Assembly: GCF_000524195.1 (NCBI RefSeq)
Contig: NW_020170488.1
Coordinates: 4,953-68,952, forward strand
Source of the DNA: Echinococcus granulosus
Taxonomy: Eukaryota > Platyhelminthes > Cestoda > Cyclophyllidea > Taeniidae
DNA length: 64,000 bases
Direction: 5' to 3'
The position numbers were made by a program, and so were the translations under genes. Below the pieces are notes generated by a model, which saw only the letters and a program-made list of their open reading frames with translations, was not told the DNA's origin and did no database searches. Within the stretch, counting starts at the first letter, position 1. Every line of letters starts with the position of its first letter. Shown piece by piece: positions 26,801 through 38,349 of this stretch.

Positions 26801-29800
26801 CACGTTGAAGTTGTCATGATTAAAACAGTCAGTAAACGGCTGCCGTCATTTGAAAGGGTTGAGCTAATTTAATCTCAATCGTTGTATTTCGAAGCGGTTT
26901 TGTAGGTCTTCGACGAACGCTGGAACAAGGGTATGTGTGTAGGCAAGGACAAAATGTGCACTGATTACAATACTATTCCTCACTCACACCCTTAGTAGAC
27001 TCGAAGTTCTCGGCTTGATTTGAGCGTCTCTGGTTTTCCCCTTTCTAGCTCCTTTTCGCTTCATTAAATGAATAAAGGCATAAATGATAGTTCTTGCGGA
27101 ATTTTTGTTACAATCGAGGTGTATTAGGAGGAAACACTCCTTTTAACCCATGAATCACATTCATTTTGCATATGCACTTCCACGTGTTAGTGTTATGACC
27201 TTGTCTACTCGTGGTTAAACATGGAGTCTCGGCATTTTTCGCGTTCACTTATTCTTCAATGCCTCCAACACTCGCATTACCGAACTGACCAGTGTGATTG
27301 CTGCATTAAGTCTGAAAAAGATTATCTATTTATGAGACTCGAAACATCCTGCATCCATTGTGCCAATCTCAACCAACCTATATTTACGACACGACTTATG
27401 ACTACCATTTCTTGCGATGGGATGAAGATCACATTGCATACACGCTTTTGTGACGTGCAGGCTCATATGAGAGCGCTGAGTGTTGTACCGACGTGATGCT
27501 GGTGGTATACGTGCTATCAAGGGGTTTTCTCACACATCCTCCGTTTTTCACTTACACCCTCAATCGCTTGCTTCCTTTTCCTCCCACTGGAAATGAGCTC
27601 AGTCACGAGGGTCGTTCGTGGTACTCGGCGCACCGGGGACCTCTTTGGATTGCAGCTACTGCAAAGACACCCGATGAGGAGGAGGTTCGCGCGATAGAGG
27701 AGGCTTATCTGGAACGAGGTGAGTTAGTTGATTGGCATCCCTTGTCGCTTTGGTGAGCACCTATTTTTTGCCTTTGAGGCTAACGTATTGCTGATGGCAT
27801 CACTCACTGTTTTGGTCACTCGTTATCTTAAAATCTTTCAATCCCTTTTGACTTCTGCGTGCTTATCTCTTTTAAAATTGGTTTATATTTGGATTCTACG
27901 AACGACGCGTTTATCACCTACTAGAAGAGGCACATCACCCATACCATTCTTCTGTTATACTTTCTCCTGTCATTAAATTCACCTCCAACAGAGTAGGAGT
28001 GCTTCAAACCAGGTATTAGAGTTTAGGGTTTTTTTTCAGCGTCGTCTTCCTTTTAGGCCCAGAGTGAAGTGTCATATTTTTGTCCCTAGTCCATTGTGGG
28101 TGTTTCACACCAAACTTCTTCATATTTGGCCATAATCGATCCTCCTTTGGCAACCACAAGGTCAGTATCGCGTAAAGAAAAAAGGGTTATTCGCAGCGTT
28201 TGCCTTTAGGTACCAGAAAAACGGATTTTCCAACTTCGTATCCCACAGGTGTTCTTTTGGGTTGCGTCAACGTGGATGATGTCCTGCCACAGAAGGAATA
28301 CCGTTTAAAGGTATGTCATGGTTTTTTTGGAAATAGACTTAGAGTATTTCATGATGTGTTTTCCAGTCAGGTAGAGACTTCTGATTCCACAAATTTAAGT
28401 CAGTGCACATTTGATCTCCAACTACATACACAAACTTGTTCTATCGTTCATCTATTACTCGAAAGCCTGCTCTGGTAAAAGAAGCTTTGTTGATTTGACC
28501 AAACCATCCTGTGACACTCTAGTGTACGGATTACAAGTGAAAAAGTATTTTGGTATCTAGCAGGAGTCAACTTTCCCAAATGCCAGCATTTCGTGATTAA
28601 TTGTGCTCACCGTTGCAGCTTCAGCATAGCCTGTGTGCCAATTGGGCGGCCTGGCCGACGCATTCATTTCGCGCATTAGCCTGATGTTCACTGGAATGAC
28701 TGCTGTGCTGCAGGCTGGTACTTGTGACGACTGCGATCGTCACTGACGTATGCACGCACGATTTTGAGCGTTCAACTGCTTTACTCCTGAGCAGCGTATT
28801 AACCCATCACCGTGATGTTTCGTGCCGTGGTGTGGCGTGCTGCAGCATGGTTAAAGTCTTTTGCAGACGCAAGCCTTTTGCAAGTTTAAATTGTACACCA
28901 TTGTTATGAAGAAAGCCCGATTCTCGTCACAGGCTTTGCTTGTGCGTGGTGGCTCAGCTGCTTGTCATGTGGATGAAAGGTGTATGTATCGGCGCTCGAC
29001 ATGTGTGACGTCTATTGGTCATATTTCGCACTTACCGCTCACGGTTTCTTGTGTTGCTTATGAAATTGCTACAATGAAGGGCTATTGCTGTCGGAGTGGT
29101 GTTGGTTAGCGCGGTCGTAACCAAGTTGACGAGGCGAGCGCCTAAGGTTTGAGTAAAGTCAATGGAAAGAGCGAGGTGGGAGGAGTGTATCTCACCTCAT
29201 CAACGTAAATTACAGGGTAGTCGTGCGAAGAGGTAGAGGGGGTGACTTGAACATCCTTTACTTCCGTCCTCCTGCATCGAATACGTTACACGGTACTTGT
29301 TGCCTAGTAGCAATATTTGGACGCCACTAGAAGTCTTTTTATTTTCACCCCTTTCTGAGTCACCATGGTGGCATTTCTTGAAAGTCTTATCATAGTACAA
29401 CGCATCGTTTTTGTTACCATGGTTAGTTCCCTAGCGGCGAATCCGAGAGTGCCTACGTATTTGTCTGCTCGGATCCTCGTGAGCTGCTCATCAAGTTGCC
29501 ACTAAAGGGACGGCAAAGAATCTGTACGTTTCGATATTCTTATTTGTTTTTCTTTGATTCAAAAAATTCCAAATCAGGGCGCTGTTAGAGTTTGTCCTAT
29601 TGGGCGTCAACAATTTGCAATGGAACGGTAAATGCGACAGTTAAATCACTGCGTAAATACGAGGTGGCGTAAGAGGCGCATCACCTGTCAGGCACAATAC
29701 TTAATGGCTTCCAATATTTCGGCCTGGCAGCTACGATTTAAGGCGACGAAACGCTAGACATGTTGCAGCTCCTTGCCTTTTATAATTTTTTTGGATATTA

Positions 29801-29897
29801 TTGGGTGTTATTCGCCACTCGCATGTGTTCTCTTCCTCTTTTGTTAGACCGTCTCGAGGCGCATATTCATGCGGCAGCTAAGGAGAACCTCACGTGA
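23804..29897 (+). CDS. TRIP4: TRIP4 / ASC-1 transcription coactivator, N terminus not found
   Basis: TRIP4 is the scaffold subunit of the ASC-1 complex (transcription coactivation and ribosome rescue with ASCC3). Exons: 23804-24293, 24335-24594, 25691-25819, 25917-26089, 27603-27718, 28210-28310, 29427-29523, 29848-29897 (1416 bases, 471 aa, frame closes at TGA). Residues 29-61 form the zinc-binding region (PGRHPCQC, NCTNCGRIVCEQEGSG, CYFCG). RVIDDELDYF follows in exon 2. The ASCH domain begins at CVSMHQPWASLLVRG and continues through EGRSWYSAHRGPLWIAATAK and FPTSYPTGVLLGCV. The last exon matches the human C-terminal helix. Intron 1 is 41 bases; intron 3 appears to use a GC donor (CAG/GCAAGT). 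The first exon starts after an acceptor, so the listed ATG is only the first in-frame Met. Confidence 0.93.
25125..25680 (+). repeat. Dispersed repeat R2 in a TRIP4 intron
   Basis: About 550 bases share an ordered series of matches with 28660-29200: 'gttcac.gga.tgac..ctgtgctg..ggctggta', 'ggcgtggc', 'catgtgtgacg', 'cgcact.accg' and a final 'gaggtggg' region. It is non-coding and sits in the intron before TRIP4 exon 3. Confidence 0.6.
28660..29200 (+). repeat. Dispersed repeat R2, second copy in a TRIP4 intron
   Basis: It has the same orientation and order of blocks as the copy at 25.1-25.7 kb, in the intron between the 28.2-kb and 29.4-kb exons. The two copies in one gene could be independent insertions or one intragenic duplication. 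Confidence 0.6.
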
Positions 29898-31960
29898 CTG
29901 TCTTACACGACCTGACAAGTGGATTCCTTAGTTTGTTTTCCGATTTTTAGAAAAATTTTTCTTTTGAACCACCTTGGAGACTTTTCACTGAGGCTCTTTT
30001 ATGCTGATTAACTGAGGTTGTCTTGTAACGGCACACCGGATGAGATCATTTTCGGTTTTGCATCAGTGTTGCATTTCGGGGATTTTGATGAGTCAGCGGC
30101 CTTGACCCGCCCCACATGAACGGCTCAAGATCAAACGATATGCTGCAGCTATCCCATTTGGCGGTTTGATCATTATTTTGGGCCCACTTGCCCAAGAGTG
30201 GAACCACTAAATCAAGTGCATAAGATGGATTTACGAAGCTAGTGTTGGACGTCCGTCCCTTCTCATCACCTCATTTCCATTTCATGATTGTCCACCCGTC
30301 TGTCTGAGTTATTTTATAGTTCATGGAAAGTCTACGTAAATATTTAAGGCAGCTTCAATAAAAATCGTCCTGTGGTTGTTCCTCAGAACGCAAAATTAGG
30401 TTATTTTAAGAATCAGTATGTCTTGGGCAGCCCTTCCGCAATGAGTCGGGGAATATTTGTCCACCTACAGCAAATGTCTTCCCTTCCTCAGGCTGCTTTT
30501 AAGCGTTGTCCAGCTTTTAGCAATCTTTCTTGTGAGTTCTCCAATGTAGTTCGCTTCTCGAGGGCCGCAACGTTCGAGCCGCCCGGGGGAATTCACCATG
30601 GATAACATTAAAATGGGCAGTTCTCTCACTGTAATTCACCTTTGTCAAAATTACCTCCGTGCGTGTCTTATGTTTCATTGAACCCAAAGGGAGGATTGAT
30701 GCCGTTCGGAGGGCGCTGTGTGACAGCGCTTCAGCAAAGAGTGGAGGCTCTGTCCTTGCGTTTGGAAGGAGGACGACTCTGGTCAGATTAGTGCTAATCT
30801 TCAAAATTGGTTTTGAAATGTCGGGACACCTGCTACGAGACTATTCTCTATCCGAGTTAAGTGCGAGGATGGGCAGAAGCCTAAGAGAAGAGTAGGCTTG
30901 ATGATATGCCCTGGGTGGGTGGTGAATGCTCCTTTAACAAATCCTTAAATGAAAAGCAATTTTGAAACAGATGGACAGTGAGAAGTCGAAAAAGTTTAAG
31001 GGCTTGAAGAAAAGCATTGGTCTTGGAGCAAAAAATAGTGTTTGGGAAAGTGACGAGGAATGTGGATGGACTGACGTATGCGATTTTGGTAAACCTCATA
31101 AATGAGTTTCCCTGTTTCAGATTTTGTGCAGCACCTTGTTTAACCCTTTAACTTGTCCCTTCTCTTGGTCCTGATGGATGAATCTGCCAGTAACCTGCCT
31201 CATACCAATATATTTTAAACTCACAAAGGGTGAATGGGTTATGCCTTGGCAGGGGTTTGGTTGTCTTGTGAGTTTTCCTTTGTGCAACGTACAACGACTG
31301 TGGAGAGGTTCTTTCCGTTAGGAGCCTGGAGTAGCCCGATTATGAAGGCAAGGTAGTTGTGACGCCGACTAATCAAAAGATCTTAGCCTCAATGTGGATG
31401 ACTTTATTGTCCACCTGCCATGGGTGTCCCCACTTAATTGGTGGCTGATTACCGAAGGAGTCTCTTTCGAGTGTTGCAGACATACCTTCCTTAACAGAGC
31501 CCATCATTGCATATTGAGAACAGAGAAAGGTGTTTTTTAATCAAGTGGAATTGCAAACTGGATAACAAGGGACATACAAGTTTCCAAATCCGCCGTATGC
31601 AAAAACCCAGCCTTTGTTGGTCCCCTCTTTGCCTCTTTTTCTCGTTGTAACTGCCTATTTTGAATGTGCTCAAGCGACCGCATTGTGCAAGTAAAGACGG
31701 GACATCGACCTCAGTCCGGGAAGTCGCCTTACTCATGAGTGTCAACTTCTAAAGCGTTGCACCATTTAAACCACCGTGCCATCCAAACTCTACTCCTGAA
31801 ATGGTTCGGACTGTAGGTAACTGCAAAATGCCTGATGCCGGAAAAATCGCCGTCTTGAAAGACCCACGAATACTTTTCACTTTTCCCTTTCGCCAATTTA
31901 ATGTCATCATTGACTCATTTCCAACATCAGCTAGTCGACATATTGAAGCTCATTGCTTTT
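29898..31960. other. TRIP4 3' flank, template of later duplications
   Basis: No gene is seen. About 29540-30860, including the last TRIP4 intron and 3' flank, reappears in diverged form at 31960-32660 and 44100-45490, for example the 'aagatc.aacgat.tgctgca' block near 30130. This shows that non-coding DNA was copied with the exons. Confidence 0.6.
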
Positions 31961-32660
31961 ATAAATGTTGTAGAAGCTGTAAGGATTGATTCACCGTTTG
32001 AAAGTCCTCATCTACCCTGCTGCTAGAGCATTTTGAAGTGAGTATCCATGCGGCAGCTAGGAAAACTTCACATGACCGTCTCCCATGATCTGACAAGACG
32101 ATGATTCAGTTTGTTTACCAATTTCTAGATCTAAAGTCCTTACGACCTACCTTGGAGGTCCCAATGGAAGCGTATTTTGGACTGGTCAAATGAAGTGGTC
32201 TTGCAATATCGCATAAGGCGAATGCATTTTCAGCCTATCATCAGTGTTAAATCTTGCAGATTTCAAGGTGAGCATTTTGTTTCCCTTCCATCATGAACAG
32301 GACAAGTGAAATGGTCTCAAGATCGAACGATGTGCTGCAACTACCCAATTTGATGCAACAATCTTAATGGTAGCCCACCTGCTCAAAAGCAGAGCCGCAT
32401 AGTGCAGCCTGTAAGGTAGGCTTAAAAAGCTGGTTATATGTCGACTCTAACAGTCACTCAACTTGTAATTAATGTTGCCCGGTCTTCTCTCTCACTTATT
32501 TCATGCCTCAATGGCGGTTAACGTAAGTACTTATGGTAGCCGAACCAACAAAAGTCCTCCAGTTGTCCTTTAACACAAGAGATTAGGGTATCTTTCAAAA
32601 GCATATGTAGAGTTGCTAAACATTCTTCATTGATTTGCAGCATATTTATCCACCCACAAC
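31960..32660 (+). pseudogene. TRIP4 3'-end fragment, copy A
   Basis: The sequence around 32030-32075 matches the last TRIP4 exon (the 'atccatgcggcagct' core) but has lost the acceptor and contains an early TAG. The following ~580 bases match the TRIP4 3' flank at 29.9-30.4 kb. It abuts the truncated UCHL5 copy A at about 32.68 kb, so that junction is a rearrangement breakpoint. Confidence 0.75.
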
Positions 32661-32684
32661 AAATGTCTTGCGCCACAACGCTTC

Positions 32685-33250
32685 GAATTGGAATTCAGAC
32701 GAATCCGACGAGATAGGAGACATTCTTCGACTTGTAGGCCTTATTCAGATCAACCTGGAAAATCCGTAGGTCAGCTACAGCAAAAAGACAGAGAGGATCT
32801 ATTGCGCTACCCCAAGCGAATGGATTGGGTAACAGACGTAATGTGTCACAACTCGTCAGCCCGGCACCTTTCATGTATACTGCAGATAAGAGCCTAAATT
32901 CGCAAATCTGACTAAGTCGGAAGCGAGTGATTTGGAGTTGGTCAGCGCACCACCGAGTTTCAGCGTGGCAGAGGCATTTGCAATGACCTGTTTTGCAAAA
33001 ATAAATCAATTTGGAATTTTATATTTCGTTAATCTTAACACTTTCTGTCCATTTTTATAAAATTCAAACAGGCAAATTAGACAAAGAGCATCGCTGAGTG
33101 AACTGGGCCCGCGAGTATTATAGGCTTTGAGGCAATGAAGGCCATCAAAGCCTTCGGCACACGCACGCAGATATAAGGTGTAGCGTGCAAATCCACACAA
33201 GATTTCATTAAAAACTACCTTACCCCACTCGATCAAACATTAGTTTTCTA
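32685..33250 (-). pseudogene. UCHL5 pseudogene A, truncated
   Basis: Minus-strand pieces of UCHL5 exons 1-4 appear in order with introns retained. Exon 2 begins EGFDGLHCLKAYNTR (functional copy EGVDGLDCIEVYDTR) and continues IFAKQVIANASAT. Exon 3 reads LTSCDTLRLLPNPFAW. Exon 4 reads FQVDLNKAYKSKNVSYLVGFV and then stops. About 14 residues after NASAT are deleted, the catalytic Cys codon is TCT (Ser), and the catalytic His region YHYVGFV is SYLVGFV. The remainder of exon 4 and exon 5 are missing. Retained introns exclude a processed retrocopy. Confidence 0.85.
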
Positions 33251-33339
33251 AAGTTACTCATCGTTGTGTCTAAACGGACTGTTTCTAAGCGGGTATAACA
33301 GGTGCGTGAAATACCACAAAATCCGGTAATTAACAGATA

Positions 33340-33565
33340 TGTAGTACGATGGTTGTTTACCCCTCGATATTGGTGAGGCGCCACTTTTAAACTTTCGAAC
33401 TTACCTTCCTGTACCTCACCGGGTGGGCTGGCCTTCGGGCTGCGCCATAAGTCCAAACACCTTCTCTGTGCTGAATATATATATTCTGTTCGAGTATCGT
33501 GTCTTCTTTCGTCTTCAGGGAAGTCTCGGGACGCTGCAGGTATGGTTCGGGTCCTTGGGTAGCAT
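33340..33565 (-). repeat. Dispersed repeat R1 between the UCHL5-A and DCAF4-A copies
   Basis: It is the reverse complement of the 19.6-kb R1 copy with good similarity throughout. It lies between the 5' ends of the UCHL5 pseudogene and DCAF4-A, in what would have been their shared promoter; the intact pair at 48.3-48.7 kb has no such insert. Confidence 0.75.
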
Positions 33566-33901
33566 TAATAAAGGACCCAAAGCCTCACTTATAACTAATG
33601 ATTTATTTTGCCACTTCTTTGCTATTGAGTCTCAATGCTACTTGAAAGCTTAAGGTGTGCTGCATAACAAATTTGAAAGAGCCACATTCCATCCACATTA
33701 ACACGCTGATCAAATTCAACCAATCTTCCTCTGTTGTCAGGGCATATTTTTATAAGTTTTGCAAATCTGACAGTTTTGGCATTATTTAAAGGTTATTAGC
33801 AGGGCTTTTAGCTTCCAACGTTAGTAGCCCATGTTTTGTTTATTATAACCATCAACCTTGAAACTATACCGAATTAGGGTGATTGTAGTGGTAGATTCTG
33901 C

Positions 33902-34922
33902 ATGTGGGGTATGTAGGTGCTAGTTATTTTATACGTGTATATGTTCTAGGTTTTTCTGGTTATTGTTACGACCCAAAACATCACAGTTATGTGAGAATTC
34001 CAGGCTACCTAGACGCATCATTTGTTTCGAAAACTGGGTTTGATAAAAAAAATATAATACGAAACGCCTCACAAGCAGGACGCAAATTAAAGTCTGCGCT
34101 TGCTCAGCGACAGTCACAGAGCTTTGTTCAAGGATGTGAGGATATTACACTTTGGAGACGTCCCTCCAATCCAGGTATGTTTCCATGTAGGTTGATAATG
34201 TTCTAAGTAATACAGCATTGTTCTGACAATACATCTCTTTACCTTAGACCTGACCATGAAAACGCGGGTCAAATGCTTGCACCGTAGGCAAAGATTGCAG
34301 CTGGGTCCCTTTCGTGTTATTCCAACTGTCGTCGAAACTTATTCCTCTACCACACTTCAACTGGTCACAAATCGACTGCTACATTATCGGCTGCAACGAT
34401 ACGAAGTAAAGTGGAAGGAAGATCAAAACGCTTCGGAAGAATCTGGATTTAAAGTCATCGAAACAACTAGACGTGGTCATAGCATAGGCTACCTTAGTTG
34501 CGTAGATGCAATGATGGAGCATTCAACAAACGACATCATCTGTTTGTGTTCTAGTACACTGGCCCTCATGAGATATGACCGTACGTTCTGGGTAAAAACT
34601 CACATGTTTTCTAGGGGATGCGAGGATTTACCGATTGCTTCGAACCGCTGAAATTCCTAGACAAAATCTGCGTTCTGTCTTTGCTCGAGGAGCCTTAAGA
34701 TCCTACGTTACAGCATTGGATTCGCAGTGGCAATGTGAAGAAGATCCTATTGTAATGTTCTATAATCACTGGACAATATCCACTTATGGTTCAAAACTTG
34801 AAAACTTGCTAACAATATCCGAGCTACAAACGATGCCCCATGTATCTCTTTCCAGTTACCACTCACAGCCTGCTTTTACTGCTGTGGGCAGTGCTGCTTA
34901 CTTGCTGAATACGAGAAAACAA
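33902..34922 (+). CDS. DCAF4-like paralogue A, interrupted by an assembly gap
   Basis: This WD-repeat protein is of the DCAF4 (WDR21) type, a substrate receptor for CUL4-DDB1 ligases. Exons: 33902-33908 (ATGTGGG), 33950-34174, 34248-34580, 34615 to the N run. The first three coding exons are exactly as long (7, 225, 333) as in the intact copy at 46.7-48.3 kb, with the same phases and splice sites, and the frame is open. Protein features include FSGYCYDPKHHSYVRIPGY near the start and GALRSYVTALDSQWQCEEDP. Differences from the intact copy are many, so it is an old duplicate that may still be expressed. The introns are 41, 73 and 34 bases. The second half of the protein is not visible after the gap, so function cannot be judged. 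Its neighbour UCHL5-A is dead. Confidence 0.75.
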
Positions 34923-35022
34923 NNNNNNNNNNNNNNNNNNNNNNNNNNNNNNNNNNNNNNNNNNNNNNNNNNNNNNNNNNNNNNNNNNNNNNNNNNNNNN
35001 NNNNNNNNNNNNNNNNNNNNNN
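34923..35022. other. Assembly gap, 100 N
   Basis: A run of 100 N, probably a standard scaffold gap of unknown true size. The bases after it do not continue the DCAF4 frame, so real distance and order across it are uncertain. Confidence 0.98.
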
Positions 35023-35289
35023 CTCGACTTCACAAATAAAGCCTTCCTGTACAAGTACAAGCAAGCAGACCTGAGATAACTGTTTCAACTTCGGGCCAGG
35101 TGAATAGTCAGTATAGAAATGAAGGCGTTTTCAATCATTCGTGGAACGTTGTGATGCGCAGGTCAATTACCTTCAAAAGTTGGTCACTCACTCAGCAAAC
35201 AAATGGAAGTGCAAGGCGGTTTTTTTCTAACCTACGCGGGAAAAGTGAAGGGCAAATTGGCAGTCTTGGAATCTTAGTTTCATTTTGTA

Positions 35290-35450
35290 AAGTCACGTAA
35301 CTTATTTGTGCGTCTTGGTGCTCTGATTTGTTTTTCTGTAAATCAAACAATTTCCTACACATTGTGCTGGTAATACGTGTCCTATCGGTTGTCGACAATG
35401 TGCAATAGAGAAAGAGCCTGAGGCATTCGACGCAGCAGGTGACTAGGAGG
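35290..35450 (+). repeat. Fragment resembling a TRIP4 intron
   Basis: The block 'gtcctatcggttgtcgacaa' with its surroundings matches TRIP4 intron sequence at about 29.54-29.64 kb and the copy at 44.18-44.26 kb. No exon is present. Confidence 0.45.
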
Positions 35451-35759
35451 TGCTGAGAAAAGGGAAGGCTTCGAGCAGACGCACAGCCTATGAGGAGTAA
35501 TGTGCCTTATTTCAAAGCTATTTGAGGGCACTTTTGAAACTCACATCTTCCTCCACCCCTGCAGGGTTGGTCAATAGCATGCTCGGACAGACTGAAGGCA
35601 TCCTTTCAGTCATTAAAAGGTCAGCGTTGATCAAAGTACGCAAGGATGGGACCAGGCGGCGTCTTTGCAAATCCGTCAAAACTTAAGCAAGCGAAACCCA
35701 CAGCATGTAGGTACAAAAACATTTTCAATGAAACCTTTGTTTGCAGGTAGTTTCCACGT

Positions 35760-38110
35760 AAACTTGAGGATATCCAAATTCCTGCACTCTCGCAAACATC
35801 AGTTAACGGCGTGCTAGTTTGAAACATTCAAATGCATTCAGTTAATTTGCAGTCGACGTTTGTCATCGGTCCGTTAGAGATATCGTGTTCCACATTCAGG
35901 ATTCTAAACGAAAAGACATTTTATCACCAGACGTCAGTTTTCAGGGTTCATCCAGCCTCCTCCAAAGATACACTCTGGTGGAGAGAAGGCCGTATTTCAA
36001 CCACATAGTTGGTGCACTGCTTACCAGGAGCTGCCACATAAACGTCTTCATTTAGCACAAGGCACATTTCACTAGCACCCCTTCTTCATCACCCAATTTC
36101 TTGAATTGTGGACCTTACACACCTCGACTGGTTACACCATGGCCGAATAGAACATAACGCATCGCTCTGATTAACTGTGCCTGCATATCACCGTGAGCTA
36201 GTCAGGACCAGCAAGACAGCCCATCACCCTCTTGTTGGCAGCTCACTGCACACTTCCTCCCCACACACCACCTGCCTTCATCTCTGCATTTACCATGTTA
36301 ATCATGAGTAAATACGCATGTGCACTGATTCGTCTGGTGCAATGGCATTGGTTGGAACACACCTGTTACAACATTCACTACTCCAGTCTGGTGAAAAAGA
36401 TGCAACTCCACAGTCCAGGTGCTCCTCCACTCCAATCTAATCACTTTCCTTCTAACTCAATATGTCGTGCCGGTGGGAGGAGGAAATGCCATTCCTCGCA
36501 AGCACAATGCTACGCCACAAATGTGTCACTTTGGCAGTGAATGCTCCATGCTGGCGTTTCATTCTGTTGCTCTCAAGTTAATCATTCCACCACTTCGTTC
36601 CTACACCTCATGCATAACAGTTACGTATCTAACTCGCTGCAGAATTTCTAGGATCTGCGAGACGCAGAAATGCTGTCACACGACGAATGAGTGAGTCTGT
36701 AGCGAACCATTCCTGCCGTGATAGATACATCCACGGCGAGGATTCGCACATCGCGATGCTGGAAAGGGCAGCTCAGATGAAGTGCAGAAAATGTTTCTCA
36801 TGAGATGAGGATGGAGTATTCCTAGCAGGGAATATATGAGGCAATGTCACAGCGTCTCCGCACAGATTTCAGCTGTCCACTTTCCACTTGCATACCATGT
36901 CGCGAGACCACAACCGTGAACTGCTGGAAATTTGGCTACTCCTCAACTCTACCTTGCACCGAGATCAATGTCCTGTTGCTTACACCTTTCTAAGTCAGGC
37001 GTCTCTGTGTTGCTGCAATGGAGTAGATAGAAGGAACAGCAGCATGACCTACCTTCCTCGAATGCTGTGCATTCTTGTGATGAACCACTCACAGATCCAC
37101 CCCGTTCATCAAGGCTTAGCATAAGGGTGGTGAGTCAACGCCTTGACACCCACATCAACTGGGAAGGGGACTGTCACGGAATCTACCATGTGAATGGTCT
37201 CCATCCACACACCATGCATTAACGAATGGCAACACGTTTCAGTGACTGCCACTTTGCTTTCCGCTTCTCTCCTGCATGTCTTCACCACGCAACATGCACT
37301 TCTCTCTATCTACTGACGGGGCGACCACCTCGTGACGAGATATGGTCTGAGCATTGCAACGTTCTTCAAGGGATTGCAAATATCTCCCTTTTTCTGCATG
37401 TGACCCACTCACTATCCACTAAACTGAAACGCAAACACTTACCACAGATCCACCCAGTCAGACGCGAAGCAGATGGCACTTGCACAGAGACAACTTCTTG
37501 AGCAGCAGTCGTCATCAGGTGAAGAAGTCTGGAGAAGGTCCCACTTGCAGTCACAAAATGTCTCGTGCCTCTTGTCGTAGACTTTGGTTTGGATGGATAG
37601 AGACACCCTTTCCCCACCCTACTTGCCGTATCCCTGCTTGTCACCCTTTATTGGCACCAAGCTCTCACATGATCACTTACTACAAAGGCAGTCGGGATAG
37701 CAAAGGAGGTGTTTGAGCTTTCTGCTTCTGCAACAGTGAACCTTATGTATGACTTGCCAACCTGTACCGTCTAATCATGTTATCTACAGGGAAAGTAGGG
37801 GAAAATCCAACACCGAGCCGTTTGTTGCACAAGTCGGATCGGTTGGGTTTTTTCAATTATCATAAACTCTGGTAGTGATCGTGACTCCTCTGCGGCTAAG
37901 TACATCAGTTACTTAATTTACCTCAGTGGCAAAAACACGATGACACGCAGTGGGCGTGGTGACAGCGATTAGGCATGCGCTACCCTCCATTTTGATCACG
38001 TTGTGGACCGCTACATGCCAAAATCTGAAAGACAGATTGCCAAATAACGATTAGTACCCACCAATTTGTCATACCTAGTTAGACAGTGAACTCACCTGAC
38101 CTTCAATACT
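35760..38110 (+). repeat. Duplicated module E, longest copy
   Basis: This ~2.3-kb non-coding module has relatives at 45600-46395 (direct, internally deleted) and 42110-43290 (inverted). In each case it lies directly on the 3' side of a DCAF4 copy or fragment. Open frames inside (for example the 91-codon frame at 37226) are repeated in the other copy only because the DNA is nearly identical. No transposase or reverse-transcriptase signature and no clean terminal repeats were seen, so it is probably part of the segmental duplication unit rather than a separate transposon. Confidence 0.75.
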
Positions 38111-38119
38111 CAAACCTGT

Positions 38120-38345
38120 TACCCATCAACGAGTAGGCTTTGGAGTAGCAAAAAATAACTTTTCACGCGTTGTAAGGCTATATTTTCAACCGCAGTCAGT
38201 ACAGCATTGCAAAAGAACATCCAACTATAAGAAAAATAAGAATTTTAATAGAAGATCCTTGTAAACATGCAGCGAATAGCTACCAAAAGGGGTCCATGAG
38301 ATGGCGATTATAGTCCATATTAGGGCTATGGGATGGCAAATCATC
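38120..38345 (-). pseudogene. DCAF4 3'-end fragment
   Basis: The sequence matches the last ~90 coding bases and 3' flank of the intact DCAF4 in the same (minus) orientation: compare 'gaatagctaccaaaaggggtcca' here with 'gaatagctattaatacgggtcca' at 46.7 kb. It is too short and damaged to encode anything. Module E lies immediately to its left, as for the intact gene. Confidence 0.7.
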
Positions 38346-38349
38346 CACA

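Noticed and set aside
34635..35039. Open frame running through the N gap
   Set aside because: The N run is of unknown length and content; bases after it do not continue DCAF4.
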